Of a stretch of 20,948 nucleotides of DNA, positions 7,246 through 14,319 are shown one piece after another. Numbering within the stretch: the stretch's first letter is position 1; each line of letters starts with the position of its first letter. Source of the DNA: M55B118 sp041694275 (GTDB lineage: Bacteria; Bacillota_I; Bacilli_A; Izemoplasmatales; Izemoplasmataceae); contig JASMTQ010000008.1 of NCBI GenBank assembly GCA_041694275.1, positions 1-20,948 on the forward strand. The letters run 5' to 3'. The notes beneath the pieces are model-generated. The model was given only the letters and a program-made list of their open reading frames with translations, searched no databases and was not told the DNA's origin. The position numbers and the translations under genes are program-made.

Positions 7246-7280
7246 TCTATGATATCTTCTTAATGAAAAGAGGTGCAGCA

Positions 7281-8831
7281 ATGACGAACAAAGAAAAAAA
7301 CAGCGATAACCATGTTATCGAAATGGAACATATCACAAAGGAATTCCCTGGCATCAAAGCCAATGACGACATCACGCTTCGCCTTAAAAAAGGTGAAATC
7401 CATGCACTTCTAGGGGAAAACGGTGCAGGGAAAAGTACACTCATGAGTGTTTTGTTTGGACTTTATCAAGCTGAAAAAGGCCAAATAAAAGTTCGTGGTG
7501 AAGTCACAAGAATAAACAATCCAAATGATGCTACTAGACTAGGTATAGGGATGGTTCACCAGCATTTCAAGCTTGTGGAACCTTTTACCGTCATGGAAAA
7601 CATCATTTTGGGCTATGAAGATGTTGAAAACGGGCTTTTGACGTATGACAAAGCCTACGAAAAAATCATGGATTTGAGCAATCAGTATAACTTGAAAGTG
7701 GATCCACACGCCAAAATCGAAGACATTTCAGTAGGACAGCAGCAAAGGGTTGAAATCCTTAAAATGCTTTACAGGGATGCGGACATACTGATTTTTGACG
7801 AACCAACCGCAGTCCTTACTCCACAGGAAATTGAAGAACTCATCAAAATCATGAAATCCCTTGCCAAAGAGGGAAAATCCATCATTTTGATTACGCATAA
7901 GCTTGAAGAAATTCACGCATCATCCGACCGTTGCACGATTTTAAGACGCGGTCAGCACATTGACACTGTCGATGTAAAATCCACCACATCAGAGGAACTT
8001 GCTGAGAAGATGGTTGGACGCAAAGTCTCATTCGGTGTTGACAAGAAAAAGGCCAAACCGGGTGAAACCGTACTCAAGACGGAAAATCTTTCCGTTTACA
8101 ACCCACTCACTGACCAGGATGTAGTCAGGGACATTTCGCTCGATATCAAACGTGGAGAAATCTTCTGTGTCGCCGGTATCGAGGGAAACGGACAAAGTCA
8201 ACTAGTCTATGGGCTCACAGGGCTATCGCCCTTGTCAAAGGGACGCATCTATCTTAATGGAGAAGACATTACTGACAAATCCATAAGAGCGCGCTCTCAA
8301 GCCGGCATGAGCCACATACCCGAAGACAGGCAGAAGCATGGACTCATCTTGGAATTCACACTTGAGAACAATCTTATTTTGCAAAGCTATCAAAGCGACA
8401 CATTCTCACGGCACGGATTCTTGAAGTTTGACGCCATCCGTGAACACGCAGAAGAATTGATTGACACCTATGACATACGCAGTTCCCAAGGTCCCGTTTC
8501 CGTTGTAAGAAGCATGAGTGGAGGGAACCAGCAAAAAGCCATTGTAGGTCGCGAAATCGATCGTGGAAACGATCTGATCATCGCGGTTCAGCCTACACGT
8601 GGGCTTGATGTTGGAGCCATCGAATACATCCACAAACAGCTTATTGCAGAACGTGACGCCGGAAAAGCCGTATTGCTCATTTCTCTTGAGCTTGACGAGG
8701 TCATGAATCTCTCTGATCGCATCATGGTCATGTATGAAGGTGAAAACGTCGGTGAATTTGAAGGCGGAAATGTAACTGAAAACGAACTTGGCCTCTACAT
8801 GTCAGGTGCTAAGAGGAGGGACCAATCATGA
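7281..8831 (+). CDS. Nucleoside ABC importer, double ATP-binding protein (NupO/NupA type)
   Basis: A 516-residue protein with two fused nucleotide-binding domains, as in sugar and nucleoside importers of the RbsA type. Domain 1 has Walker A GENGAGKST (residues 45-53), signature SVGQQQR and Walker B LIFDEPTAVL. Domain 2 is degenerate in Walker A (GIEGNGQSQ) and carries SMSGGNQQKA and IAVQPTRGLDVG, where Gln replaces the usual DE pair. This asymmetry is normal in the family and suggests only domain 1 hydrolyses ATP. The start was moved to the ATG at 7281 because AGAGGTG (7269-7275) lies 5 nt upstream; the earlier ATG at 7263 has no ribosome site. It overlaps the next gene by 4 nt. Confidence 0.94.
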   Translation: MTNKEKNSDNHVIEMEHITKEFPGIKANDDITLRLKKGEIHALLGENGAGKSTLMSVLFGLYQAEKGQIKVRGEVTRINNPNDATRLGIGMVHQHFKLVEPFTVMENIILGYEDVENGLLTYDKAYEKIMDLSNQYNLKVDPHAKIEDISVGQQQRVEILKMLYRDADILIFDEPTAVLTPQEIEELIKIMKSLAKEGKSIILITHKLEEIHASSDRCTILRRGQHIDTVDVKSTTSEELAEKMVGRKVSFGVDKKKAKPGETVLKTENLSVYNPLTDQDVVRDISLDIKRGEIFCVAGIEGNGQSQLVYGLTGLSPLSKGRIYLNGEDITDKSIRARSQAGMSHIPEDRQKHGLILEFTLENNLILQSYQSDTFSRHGFLKFDAIREHAEELIDTYDIRSSQGPVSVVRSMSGGNQQKAIVGREIDRGNDLIIAVQPTRGLDVGAIEYIHKQLIAERDAGKAVLLISLELDEVMNLSDRIMVMYEGENVGEFEGGNVTENELGLYMSGAKRRDQS

Positions 8832-9955
8832 AAGACCTCTACCAGAACACCCTTAAAAAAATAGCAAACAGTTCAAACGGCATCAAAACCATATCAAGTA
8901 TCACTGCGATCGTCGCAGGATTGCTTGTGGGCCTTATTATCATGCTTATTGCGAACCCTGCCGGTGCCTTCCCAGGATTCCTAACCATTTTAGCAGGCGG
9001 ATTCAACAGTGGACTTAGAAGTATGGGGGACACACTTTATTACGGTGTGCCAATCATACTTACCGGTCTTAGTGTGGCCTTTGCGTTTAGAACTGGACTA
9101 TTCAACATCGGAGCGACGGGACAACTCACCGTAGGCGCCTTCGCAGCCGTATATATCGGCTACAACTGGACCTTCCTGGGTCCTGTTCACTGGATTGTAG
9201 CGCTCATTGGCGGTATGCTCGCCGGAGCCGTGTGGGGCGCAATTCCAGGACTTTTAAAAGCCTATAGAAATGTTCACGAAGTAGTCGCAACGATCATGCT
9301 CAACTATATCGGCATGTACCTTGTACGTTTGTTGATATTGACATTTATCTACAACAGCGATTCAAACGAAGCCCACTCACCTGCGCCATCGGCACGACTC
9401 CCTGAACTTTTCCTCGATGACATTTTCCCAAGATCAAGCGCCAACATTGGGATATTCATCGCCATTCTTGCAGTCATAGTCATTCATATCATCCTCAATA
9501 AAACCACATTTGGCTATGAACTTAAAAGTGTCGGGTTCAACCGGTCGGCCGCAAAATACGCAGGCATGAACGAAAAAAGAAACATTGTCTTCTCAATGAC
9601 CATCGCCGGATCCCTTGCCGGACTTGCAGGAGCGGTATTGTTCCTTGTAGCCGGTAAAAACATGGAACCGGTCAACGTCCTGCTTCAAGAAGGCTTTACC
9701 GGAATCGCGATTGCACTTCTGGGGCTTTCCGCTCCAATCGGTGTATTCCTAGCAGGAATCTTCTACGGATCCCTTCAACAAGGTGGGTATTACCTTCAAA
9801 CATTTGACTTTGAGCCTCAAATCATAGACATTATCATCTCAGTCATCATCTATTTTGCTGCATTGTCACTATTCATGCAGCGGTTTGTCGCAGACTTCAT
9901 CAGCCGACAGATCAACAAGGATGTCGAGATTGCAGAAGGGAATGATTCCGCATGA
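8828..9955 (+). CDS. Nucleoside ABC importer permease 1 (NupP/NupB type)
   Basis: A 375-residue polytopic membrane protein of the branched-chain/RbsC permease superfamily. After a short cytoplasmic N-terminus come about eight to ten hydrophobic segments. FRTGLFNIGATGQLTVGAFAAVYIG and VHEVVATIMLNYIGMYLV are characteristic of the nucleoside permease with a long N-terminus, paired with a shorter partner. The ATG overlaps the stop of the ATPase gene and is preceded by GAGGAGGGA. With the next gene it should form a heterodimeric channel fed by the BMP lipoprotein. Confidence 0.93.
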   Translation: MKDLYQNTLKKIANSSNGIKTISSITAIVAGLLVGLIIMLIANPAGAFPGFLTILAGGFNSGLRSMGDTLYYGVPIILTGLSVAFAFRTGLFNIGATGQLTVGAFAAVYIGYNWTFLGPVHWIVALIGGMLAGAVWGAIPGLLKAYRNVHEVVATIMLNYIGMYLVRLLILTFIYNSDSNEAHSPAPSARLPELFLDDIFPRSSANIGIFIAILAVIVIHIILNKTTFGYELKSVGFNRSAAKYAGMNEKRNIVFSMTIAGSLAGLAGAVLFLVAGKNMEPVNVLLQEGFTGIAIALLGLSAPIGVFLAGIFYGSLQQGGYYLQTFDFEPQIIDIIISVIIYFAALSLFMQRFVADFISRQINKDVEIAEGNDSA

Positions 9956-10923
9956 GTGTATTTTTAAACCAACTGTACTTCCTTGTGCCCTTGTTCATCG
10001 CATCAGCCGTTCCTCTAGCGGTTGTTGCACTTGGTGGTCTCTTCAGTGAAAGAAGCGGCGTCATCAACATCGCACTTGAAGGGATCATGATCATGGGCGG
10101 TTTCGTTGGAATCATGTTCATCAGGTATCTGGAAAACGCGACAGATCTCCCCATGCAGCTCATTGCCTTCTTTGGACTACTTGTAGGGCTTATCACCGGG
10201 GTTGTATTTGCGGTAGCCCATGCATTCGCCTCCATCAACATGAAGGCGAACCAGATCATCTCAGCGACCGCGCTCAACCTTTTTGCGCCTGCCGTTGCAA
10301 TCTTTACAGCTAGAATGCTTTGGCAGACTGACCGCGTCGTTATCAGTGGAAACTACCGTATTTCAAGCATTCCACTGCTCGGTGACATCCCGGTTATCGG
10401 TCCTATGTTCTTCCAAAGCACCTATCTTTCAACGTTCATAGGCATCGCGCTTTTCATTGGCGCGACCATCGTACTTTATAAAACGCGTCTAGGTCTTAGA
10501 CTCAGAAGTTGTGGTGAAAATCCACACGCAGCGGATTCTCTTGGCGTAAATGTTCTCAAGATGCGCTATGTAGGCGTACTCATATCAGGCGCCATGGCCG
10601 GAATGGGCGGTGTCATCTTCGTGCTTTCATTCGCCACACGGTTTGACGCGAACGTTGCAGGGTTTGGTTTTCTAGCCCTCGCAGTTATGATTTTCGGTCA
10701 GTGGAAACCAAAACGCATCGTACTAGCCGCACTATTCTTTGCGACCATGCGTGTCATCGGAAGCGCGTATTCAGGCATCGAATTCCTTTCAGATCTCTCG
10801 ATCCCTGCAGATATTTACAGAATGCTTCCATACGTCGCAACCCTCATTGTTCTTGCCTTTGCCTCCAAATATTCACAGGCTCCAGCAGCCGCAGGCGAAC
10901 CGTACGATGTCGGTAAACGTTAA
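9952..10923 (+). CDS. Nucleoside ABC importer permease 2 (NupQ/NupC type)
   Basis: A 323-residue polytopic permease, the shorter partner of the heterodimer. Signature segments are LGGLFSERSGVINIALEGIM in the first third, NMKANQIISATALNL, and GLRLRSCGENPHAADSLGV, the cytoplasmic coupling loop contacting the ATPase. GAMAGMGGVIF and the GFGFLALAVMIFGQWKP stretch are also typical. The ATG overlaps the preceding stop by 4 nt, with AGAAGGG upstream. It is the last gene of the operon and is followed by a terminator. Gene order (lipoprotein, ATPase, permease, permease) is that of nup operons in Bacillus and lactic acid bacteria. Confidence 0.93.
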   Translation: MSVFLNQLYFLVPLFIASAVPLAVVALGGLFSERSGVINIALEGIMIMGGFVGIMFIRYLENATDLPMQLIAFFGLLVGLITGVVFAVAHAFASINMKANQIISATALNLFAPAVAIFTARMLWQTDRVVISGNYRISSIPLLGDIPVIGPMFFQSTYLSTFIGIALFIGATIVLYKTRLGLRLRSCGENPHAADSLGVNVLKMRYVGVLISGAMAGMGGVIFVLSFATRFDANVAGFGFLALAVMIFGQWKPKRIVLAALFFATMRVIGSAYSGIEFLSDLSIPADIYRMLPYVATLIVLAFASKYSQAPAAAGEPYDVGKR

Positions 10924-10935
10924 AAGTACCACTTC

Positions 10936-10968
10936 AAACTCCTCTCGCTTATGAGGGGAGTTTTTTTT
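10936..10968 (+). terminator. Rho-independent terminator of the nucleoside importer operon
   Basis: An 11-bp stem AAACTCCTCTC/GAGGGGAGTTT with one G-U pair (10936-10946 with 10953-10963), loop GCTTAT, then an eight-T run. Confidence 0.9.
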
Positions 10969-11027
10969 ATTTTAAGCTTGTATTAAAGCGCTCAAAGGGT
11001 TACGATTGATATTGTATTGTCACTTGC

Positions 11028-11068
11028 CTTTACAAACTGACAACTTATTGATATACTATGGGTTGTAA
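11028..11068 (+). promoter_or_regulatory. Promoter and bipartite operator of the BusR-type regulator gene
   Basis: TTTACA (11029-11034), 17-nt spacer, TATACT (11052-11057). An inverted repeat ACAAC-N17-GTTGT (11040-11044 and 11062-11066) flanks the -10 box. The left block CTTTACAAACTGACAAC and right block GGGTTGTAA are identical, with identical spacing, to those at 12245-12285 in front of the glycine betaine importer. Autoregulation by the downstream regulator is the simplest reading. Confidence 0.8.
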
Positions 11069-11104
11069 TACCTGTATCTCAAAGGTAAGAACGGAGTGTT
11101 TGTT

Positions 11105-11722
11105 GTGCAAACTGCTAAAAAAGAGCCACGCTATCAGAAAATCGCCTATGAAATCGCCAAGAGAATCGTAGCCTACCAGTTCAAGGAAGGCGAAAAGCTC
11201 AGAGGCCGCTCGATGCTCGCAAGTGAGTATGGCGTTTCCAGTGAAACCATTAGAAAGGCGATGCGCCTGCTTACGAATCTGGGCGTAGTGGAAGTTCGCG
11301 CCAGAAGCGGCATATACGTTCTATCACACAAAGCAGCGACACTTTATCTTGAACAATACAAAAAACGCAATGAAGTCCACAGGATGTTCACAGACACCCA
11401 GGAACTTCTAAAAGAAACAAGAAGAAACCACCGTATGCTTGAAAAGCATGTAGAAACCCTTTTGGAATCTTCCAAAAGCGACGTGTTCCCATTTGATTAT
11501 TTCACCATCAAGCTCACCAATCAGGATCTAAATCTTGGTGAAACCGTCAAATCGCTTGATTTTTGGAACAAGACCCACGGGCTTGTCCTGGCGATAGATC
11601 ACGAAGGCCATCTTTATCAGGCCCCCAATCCAAACATACCATTGGAAGCGGGAATGACCCTCTATGTCCTTGGAGACGACTATGTCAAAAAAACCACTGA
11701 AACACTTTTCGGACGCAAGTAG
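11105..11722 (+). CDS. busR: BusR-type transcriptional regulator (GntR winged helix + RCK_C/TrkA-C domain)
   Basis: This 205-residue protein has a GntR winged helix-turn-helix (about residues 8-74, with LASEYGVSSETIRKAMRLLTNLGVVEVRARSGIYV), a coiled-coil linker (about 78-123), and a C-terminal RCK_C domain (about 130-203, LNLGETVKSLDF...LEAGMTLYVLGDD). That layout is diagnostic of BusR, which represses glycine betaine uptake genes and binds c-di-AMP through RCK_C in Lactococcus and Streptococcus. The target is present downstream, and the same operator lies before both genes. The GTG at 11105 is chosen because GGAG (11093-11096) is 8 nt upstream; the GTG at 11096 overlaps that site. Monocistronic, with its own terminator. 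c-di-AMP binding is inferred from the family. Confidence 0.9.
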   Translation: MQTAKKEPRYQKIAYEIAKRIVAYQFKEGEKLRGRSMLASEYGVSSETIRKAMRLLTNLGVVEVRARSGIYVLSHKAATLYLEQYKKRNEVHRMFTDTQELLKETRRNHRMLEKHVETLLESSKSDVFPFDYFTIKLTNQDLNLGETVKSLDFWNKTHGLVLAIDHEGHLYQAPNPNIPLEAGMTLYVLGDDYVKKTTETLFGRK

Positions 11723-11750
11723 AAGCGAAATTATTCGCTTCTTTTTCTTT
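11721..11750 (+). terminator. Rho-independent terminator of busR
   Basis: A perfect 9-bp stem AGAAGCGAA/TTCGCTTCT (11721-11729 with 11734-11742), loop ATTA, followed by a T-rich tract. It begins within the stop codon. Confidence 0.88.
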
Positions 11751-11770
11751 ATATAATCCCCAAACCGCGC

Positions 11771-11776
11771 TATAAT
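11771..11776 (+). promoter_or_regulatory. -10 box of the small membrane protein gene
   Basis: Perfect TATAAT 24 nt before the start codon. The matching -35 position (11748-11753, TTTATA) lies in the tail of the busR terminator and is only a partial match. Confidence 0.55.
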
Positions 11777-11799
11777 GAATGCACTGGAGGAATGTAGAC

Positions 11800-12093
11800 A
11801 TGAAAGACATCAATCAGGATATAAGGGTTGCCTTTGTATTTTCCATTCTTGCGTTCATAACCATCATCGCATTTATGATCACGGGGTTTGCGAGCGATAT
11901 TGCAACCGGGCTTGTCCTGCTTAGGAACTATGGCATAGCCATTGGAGCGATATCTATTGTTTTTACAAGAACCGCAAACAGAAATGGCCTTGACAGGCGA
12001 AACGCCATGGCCCTTTTACTGGCTTTCAGACTTGGCATAGCGAATCTTTCTCTTAGCATCCTTTTCTTTATCATATTTGCATTCATGCTTTAA
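11800..12093 (+). CDS. Small membrane protein of unknown function between busR and the glycine betaine importer
   Basis: I do not recognise this 97-residue protein. It has three hydrophobic segments (about residues 10-30, 34-56 and 78-97) and a basic loop, RTANRNGLDRRNAM, between the second and third. GGAGG at 11786-11790 supports the ATG at 11800; the in-frame ATG at 11779 overlaps that ribosome site. It has its own -10 box and terminator and lacks the shared BusR element. Its constant presence in this position in relatives would suggest a role in osmotic response; from this sequence alone that is only context. Confidence 0.75.
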   Translation: MKDINQDIRVAFVFSILAFITIIAFMITGFASDIATGLVLLRNYGIAIGAISIVFTRTANRNGLDRRNAMALLLAFRLGIANLSLSILFFIIFAFML

Positions 12094-12106
12094 CCCTTTT
12101 CAACCC

Positions 12107-12131
12107 AAGGCCTCTAAGAGGTCTTTTATTT
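12107..12131 (+). terminator. Rho-independent terminator of the small membrane protein gene
   Basis: An 8-bp stem AAGGCCTC/GAGGTCTT with one G-U pair (12107-12114 with 12118-12125), loop TAA, then TTATTTTT. Confidence 0.7.
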
Positions 12132-12168
12132 TTATCGCTTTCACAGAACATAAAACGTTTACATTACA

Positions 12169-12233
12169 GTGGTTAAAACCACCGTTGAGCAAGTAATACT
12201 AACGTATTATCATGGATAAGGCTTGTTTAAGCC
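12169..12233. repeat. Three successive inverted repeats upstream of the glycine betaine importer promoter
   Basis: GTGGTT-AA-AACCAC (12169-12182), TAATAC-TAAC-GTATTA (12194-12209) and GGCTT-GTTT-AAGCC (12220-12233) lie in tandem and end 12 nt before the -35 box. They have different sequences and are not followed by T runs, so they are not terminators. They could be operator sites for further regulators. Confidence 0.6.
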
Positions 12234-12244
12234 GAGCAATAAGT

Positions 12245-12285
12245 CTTTACAAACTGACAACCCTATGCTAATATAAGGGTTGTAA
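12245..12285 (+). promoter_or_regulatory. Promoter and bipartite BusR-type operator of the glycine betaine importer
   Basis: TTTACA (12246-12251), 17-nt spacer, TAATAT (12269-12274). The inverted repeat ACAACCCT-N11-AGGGTTGT (12257-12264 with 12276-12283) brackets the -10 box. Its outer parts equal those at 11028-11068. A bound repressor would cover the spacer, -10 box and start site. Confidence 0.82.
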
Positions 12286-12307
12286 AAATACAAAGGAGTG
12301 AAATTTT

Positions 12308-13294
12308 ATGAAATTATTCAAAAAAATTACAGCTTTGGCTGCAGTATTCACACTTACTTTCTCACTAGCAGCCTGCGCCGGCGGAAGCGATGATACAATC
12401 ACACTCGCAGCTGGTGACTGGGAAAGTGTTCAGATTCACAATGAAGTCGCAATGTATATCATGGATCACGGATATGATCAAGATGCCGAACAGGTTATAG
12501 CAGATACACCTGCACAGGTCGCATCCCTTAGAAATGGATCATTCCATATGCTACTTGAAATGTGGCAGGCAAACGTCTCTACTTATGATGACGATATTGC
12601 TGCTGGAGAGTACCATGAAGTGAGTGTAAACTTCATCGATCCCGGACAAGGTCTTTACATTCCTAAATACCTCCAGGACGAATACAATATCCATACTATC
12701 CAGGACTTGAATGATCACAAGGAACTATTTGAACACGCAGAAGCCACCGGCGACAAAGGATTGGTTTTTGGCGGCCCTGAAGGATGGGCTGCTACCGATT
12801 TCCTCAATACGAAGTTTTCCAATGAAGAGGATTATCCCGAGCTTTCACAGAACTTTGAATTCTATCCAATGGGATCTACAGCGGTATTGAACCAAAGACT
12901 TCAACAGGCTTATGATAACGAAGAGCCTTGGGTTGGTTATCACTGGGCACCGACATGGCCTCACGCAGTCATGGACCTTGTTTTCCTTGAAGACGAGATT
13001 GAATATGTAGCTGAAGACCACGAAACCCGTGCAGTTGGTGACTTGCCAGCAGGCGATGTCACTGTAGTCGTGACAGATGGATTTGAAGAGGATTATCCTG
13101 AAATTCATGCATTCATCTCAAATTATGCTACCAGCACAACCATCACTTCTGAAATGATCAACTATGCTCAGGGAGAAGGCATCGAAAACAGAGATGCTGC
13201 CATATGGTTCCTTGAAAACTATCAAGAAGTATGGACCGAATGGGTCCCTCAGGACGTTCAAGACAAAGTTCTTGATGCACTTGCAAATGAATAA
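12308..13294 (+). CDS. opuAC: Glycine betaine/proline betaine ABC importer, substrate-binding lipoprotein
   Basis: A 328-residue lipoprotein with a signal peptide ending in LAAC (Cys23). The mature part has the OpuAC/ProX-type pattern: LAAGDWESVQIHNEVAMYI at the start, LLEMWQAN, LYIPKYLQDEYNI, GPEGWAATDF, and YHWAPTWP. Aromatic residues in these blocks typically form the cage around the quaternary ammonium of betaine. It is a compatible-solute receptor for osmoprotection; glycine betaine is the likeliest ligand, with choline or proline betaine possible. Unlike lactococcal OpuA, the binding protein is separate from the permease, and it stands first in the operon. A stable hairpin follows it (13310-13340). 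Start supported by AAAGGAG at 12293-12299, 8 nt before the ATG. Confidence 0.92.
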   Translation: MKLFKKITALAAVFTLTFSLAACAGGSDDTITLAAGDWESVQIHNEVAMYIMDHGYDQDAEQVIADTPAQVASLRNGSFHMLLEMWQANVSTYDDDIAAGEYHEVSVNFIDPGQGLYIPKYLQDEYNIHTIQDLNDHKELFEHAEATGDKGLVFGGPEGWAATDFLNTKFSNEEDYPELSQNFEFYPMGSTAVLNQRLQQAYDNEEPWVGYHWAPTWPHAVMDLVFLEDEIEYVAEDHETRAVGDLPAGDVTVVVTDGFEEDYPEIHAFISNYATSTTITSEMINYAQGEGIENRDAAIWFLENYQEVWTEWVPQDVQDKVLDALANE

Positions 13295-13309
13295 TAATTA
13301 ATAGGTTTT

Positions 13310-13340
13310 GCAGGTGGTGTAAAAACCACCTGCACTTTTT
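13310..13340 (+). terminator. Intercistronic hairpin, probable partial terminator after opuAC
   Basis: A perfect 9-bp stem GCAGGTGGT/ACCACCTGC (13310-13318 with 13325-13333), loop GTAAAA, followed after AC by TTTTT. It lies inside an operon, so read-through or a downstream promoter must serve the permease and ATPase genes. Confidence 0.75.
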
Positions 13341-13374
13341 AAGAAAAAACATCAAAAAAGTGATGGTTTTCTTA
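13341..13374. repeat. Second inverted repeat between opuAC and opuAB
   Basis: AAGAAAA-AA-CATCA pairs with TGATG-G-TTTTCTT across AAAAAG. It directly follows the terminator-like hairpin. It could stabilise the downstream mRNA end or be a regulatory site. Confidence 0.5.
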
Positions 13375-13384
13375 AAAGGTGGAT

Positions 13385-13390
13385 TATAAT
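13385..13390 (+). promoter_or_regulatory. Possible internal promoter (-10 box) for opuAB-opuAA
   Basis: Perfect TATAAT 36 nt before the opuAB start. The -35 region (about 13361-13367, TGATGGT) is weak. TTACAAAC at 13395-13402 shares eight bases with the left operator block of the two BusR-type promoters, which may be chance. Confidence 0.4.
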
Positions 13391-13425
13391 AATATTACAA
13401 ACACCAATTAAAAGGAGAAATGAAT

Positions 13426-14319
13426 ATGTTTAGGATTATGAACGCTTTACTAGAGTATCCTGAAAATTTCACCATCGACATAACCGGTCCCATTGACTCC
13501 ATTGTCGATTGGATAGGCGAGACCTTTCGTGGATTTTTGGATGCTTTTGTCGTGTTTTTCACATTTGTTTTAGACAACGTACAATACTTTTTGCAAATCG
13601 TTCCCTGGTGGGCATACATACTCGTCGTGGGCATTGCAGGATGGAGACTCTACAAATGGCCAACAGGGGTTGGTCTGGGTGCGCTCGTGCTTGCCATTGG
13701 GCTTCTGGGCTACTGGGAAGGCACCATCTATACCCTTACCATCATCCTTGTCAGTGTACTTATCAGTTTCGTTGTTGGGCTTCCACTTGGAATCCTCATG
13801 GCGAAATTCAATAAATTCGAAATCATTTTAAAACCGATTCTTGACATGATGCAGACGTTGCCGTCATTCGTCTATTTGATCCCGGCCCTTATGCTTTTCA
13901 ATACTTTCGGACGCGTACCGGCCGTGGTGGCGACTACGATCTACGCGTTACCACCGCTGATCCGTCTTACGTATCTTGGAATCAAGAATGTCGACGAACA
14001 GGTTGTGGAAGCCGGCATGTCGTTTGGATCCACACCCATGCAGATGCTATTTAAAATTCAATTACCACAAGCCATGTCCACCATTGCAGCCGGTGTCAAC
14101 CAGACAACCATGATGGCTGTAGCGATGGTTGTCATCGCTTCAATGATCGGTGCGCGTGGTGTAGGGAACGACGTCCTAAGAGCCATTCAGCAGCTTGACG
14201 TTGGAACCGGTTTTGCAGCTGGGTTTGCCATTGTCTTTCTGGCCATCATTTTAGACAGACTGCTTCAAGGCATCGCCAACAAGCTTGACATGACGACTCA
14301 GGAAGGAGAGGATGCATAA
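13426..14319 (+). CDS. opuAB: Glycine betaine ABC importer, permease
   Basis: A 297-residue permease of the OpuAB/ProW type. An amphipathic N-terminal stretch precedes several membrane segments. The EAA coupling loop is VEAGMSFGSTPMQMLFKIQLPQA, followed by the conserved MMAVAMVVIASMIGARGVG block. GLPLGILMAKFNKFEIILKPILDMMQTLPSFVYLIP is the family's usual mid-region. The ATG at 13426 is preferred to that at 13420 because AAAGGAG (13411-13417) is 8 nt upstream of it but only 2 nt from the other. It acts as a homodimer in relatives. The stop overlaps the next start (TAATG). Confidence 0.94.
   Translation: MFRIMNALLEYPENFTIDITGPIDSIVDWIGETFRGFLDAFVVFFTFVLDNVQYFLQIVPWWAYILVVGIAGWRLYKWPTGVGLGALVLAIGLLGYWEGTIYTLTIILVSVLISFVVGLPLGILMAKFNKFEIILKPILDMMQTLPSFVYLIPALMLFNTFGRVPAVVATTIYALPPLIRLTYLGIKNVDEQVVEAGMSFGSTPMQMLFKIQLPQAMSTIAAGVNQTTMMAVAMVVIASMIGARGVGNDVLRAIQQLDVGTGFAAGFAIVFLAIILDRLLQGIANKLDMTTQEGEDA

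Noticed and set aside
11029..11068. Reading the TTACAA...TTGTAA outer repeats of the BusR-type promoters as a Per box
   Set aside because: The halves are 27 nt apart instead of 1 nt, so they do not form a Fur-family operator.
12169..12233. Treating the three inverted repeats as tandem terminators or a CRISPR-like array
   Set aside because: They have no T runs, their sequences differ, and there is no regular repeat-spacer pattern.
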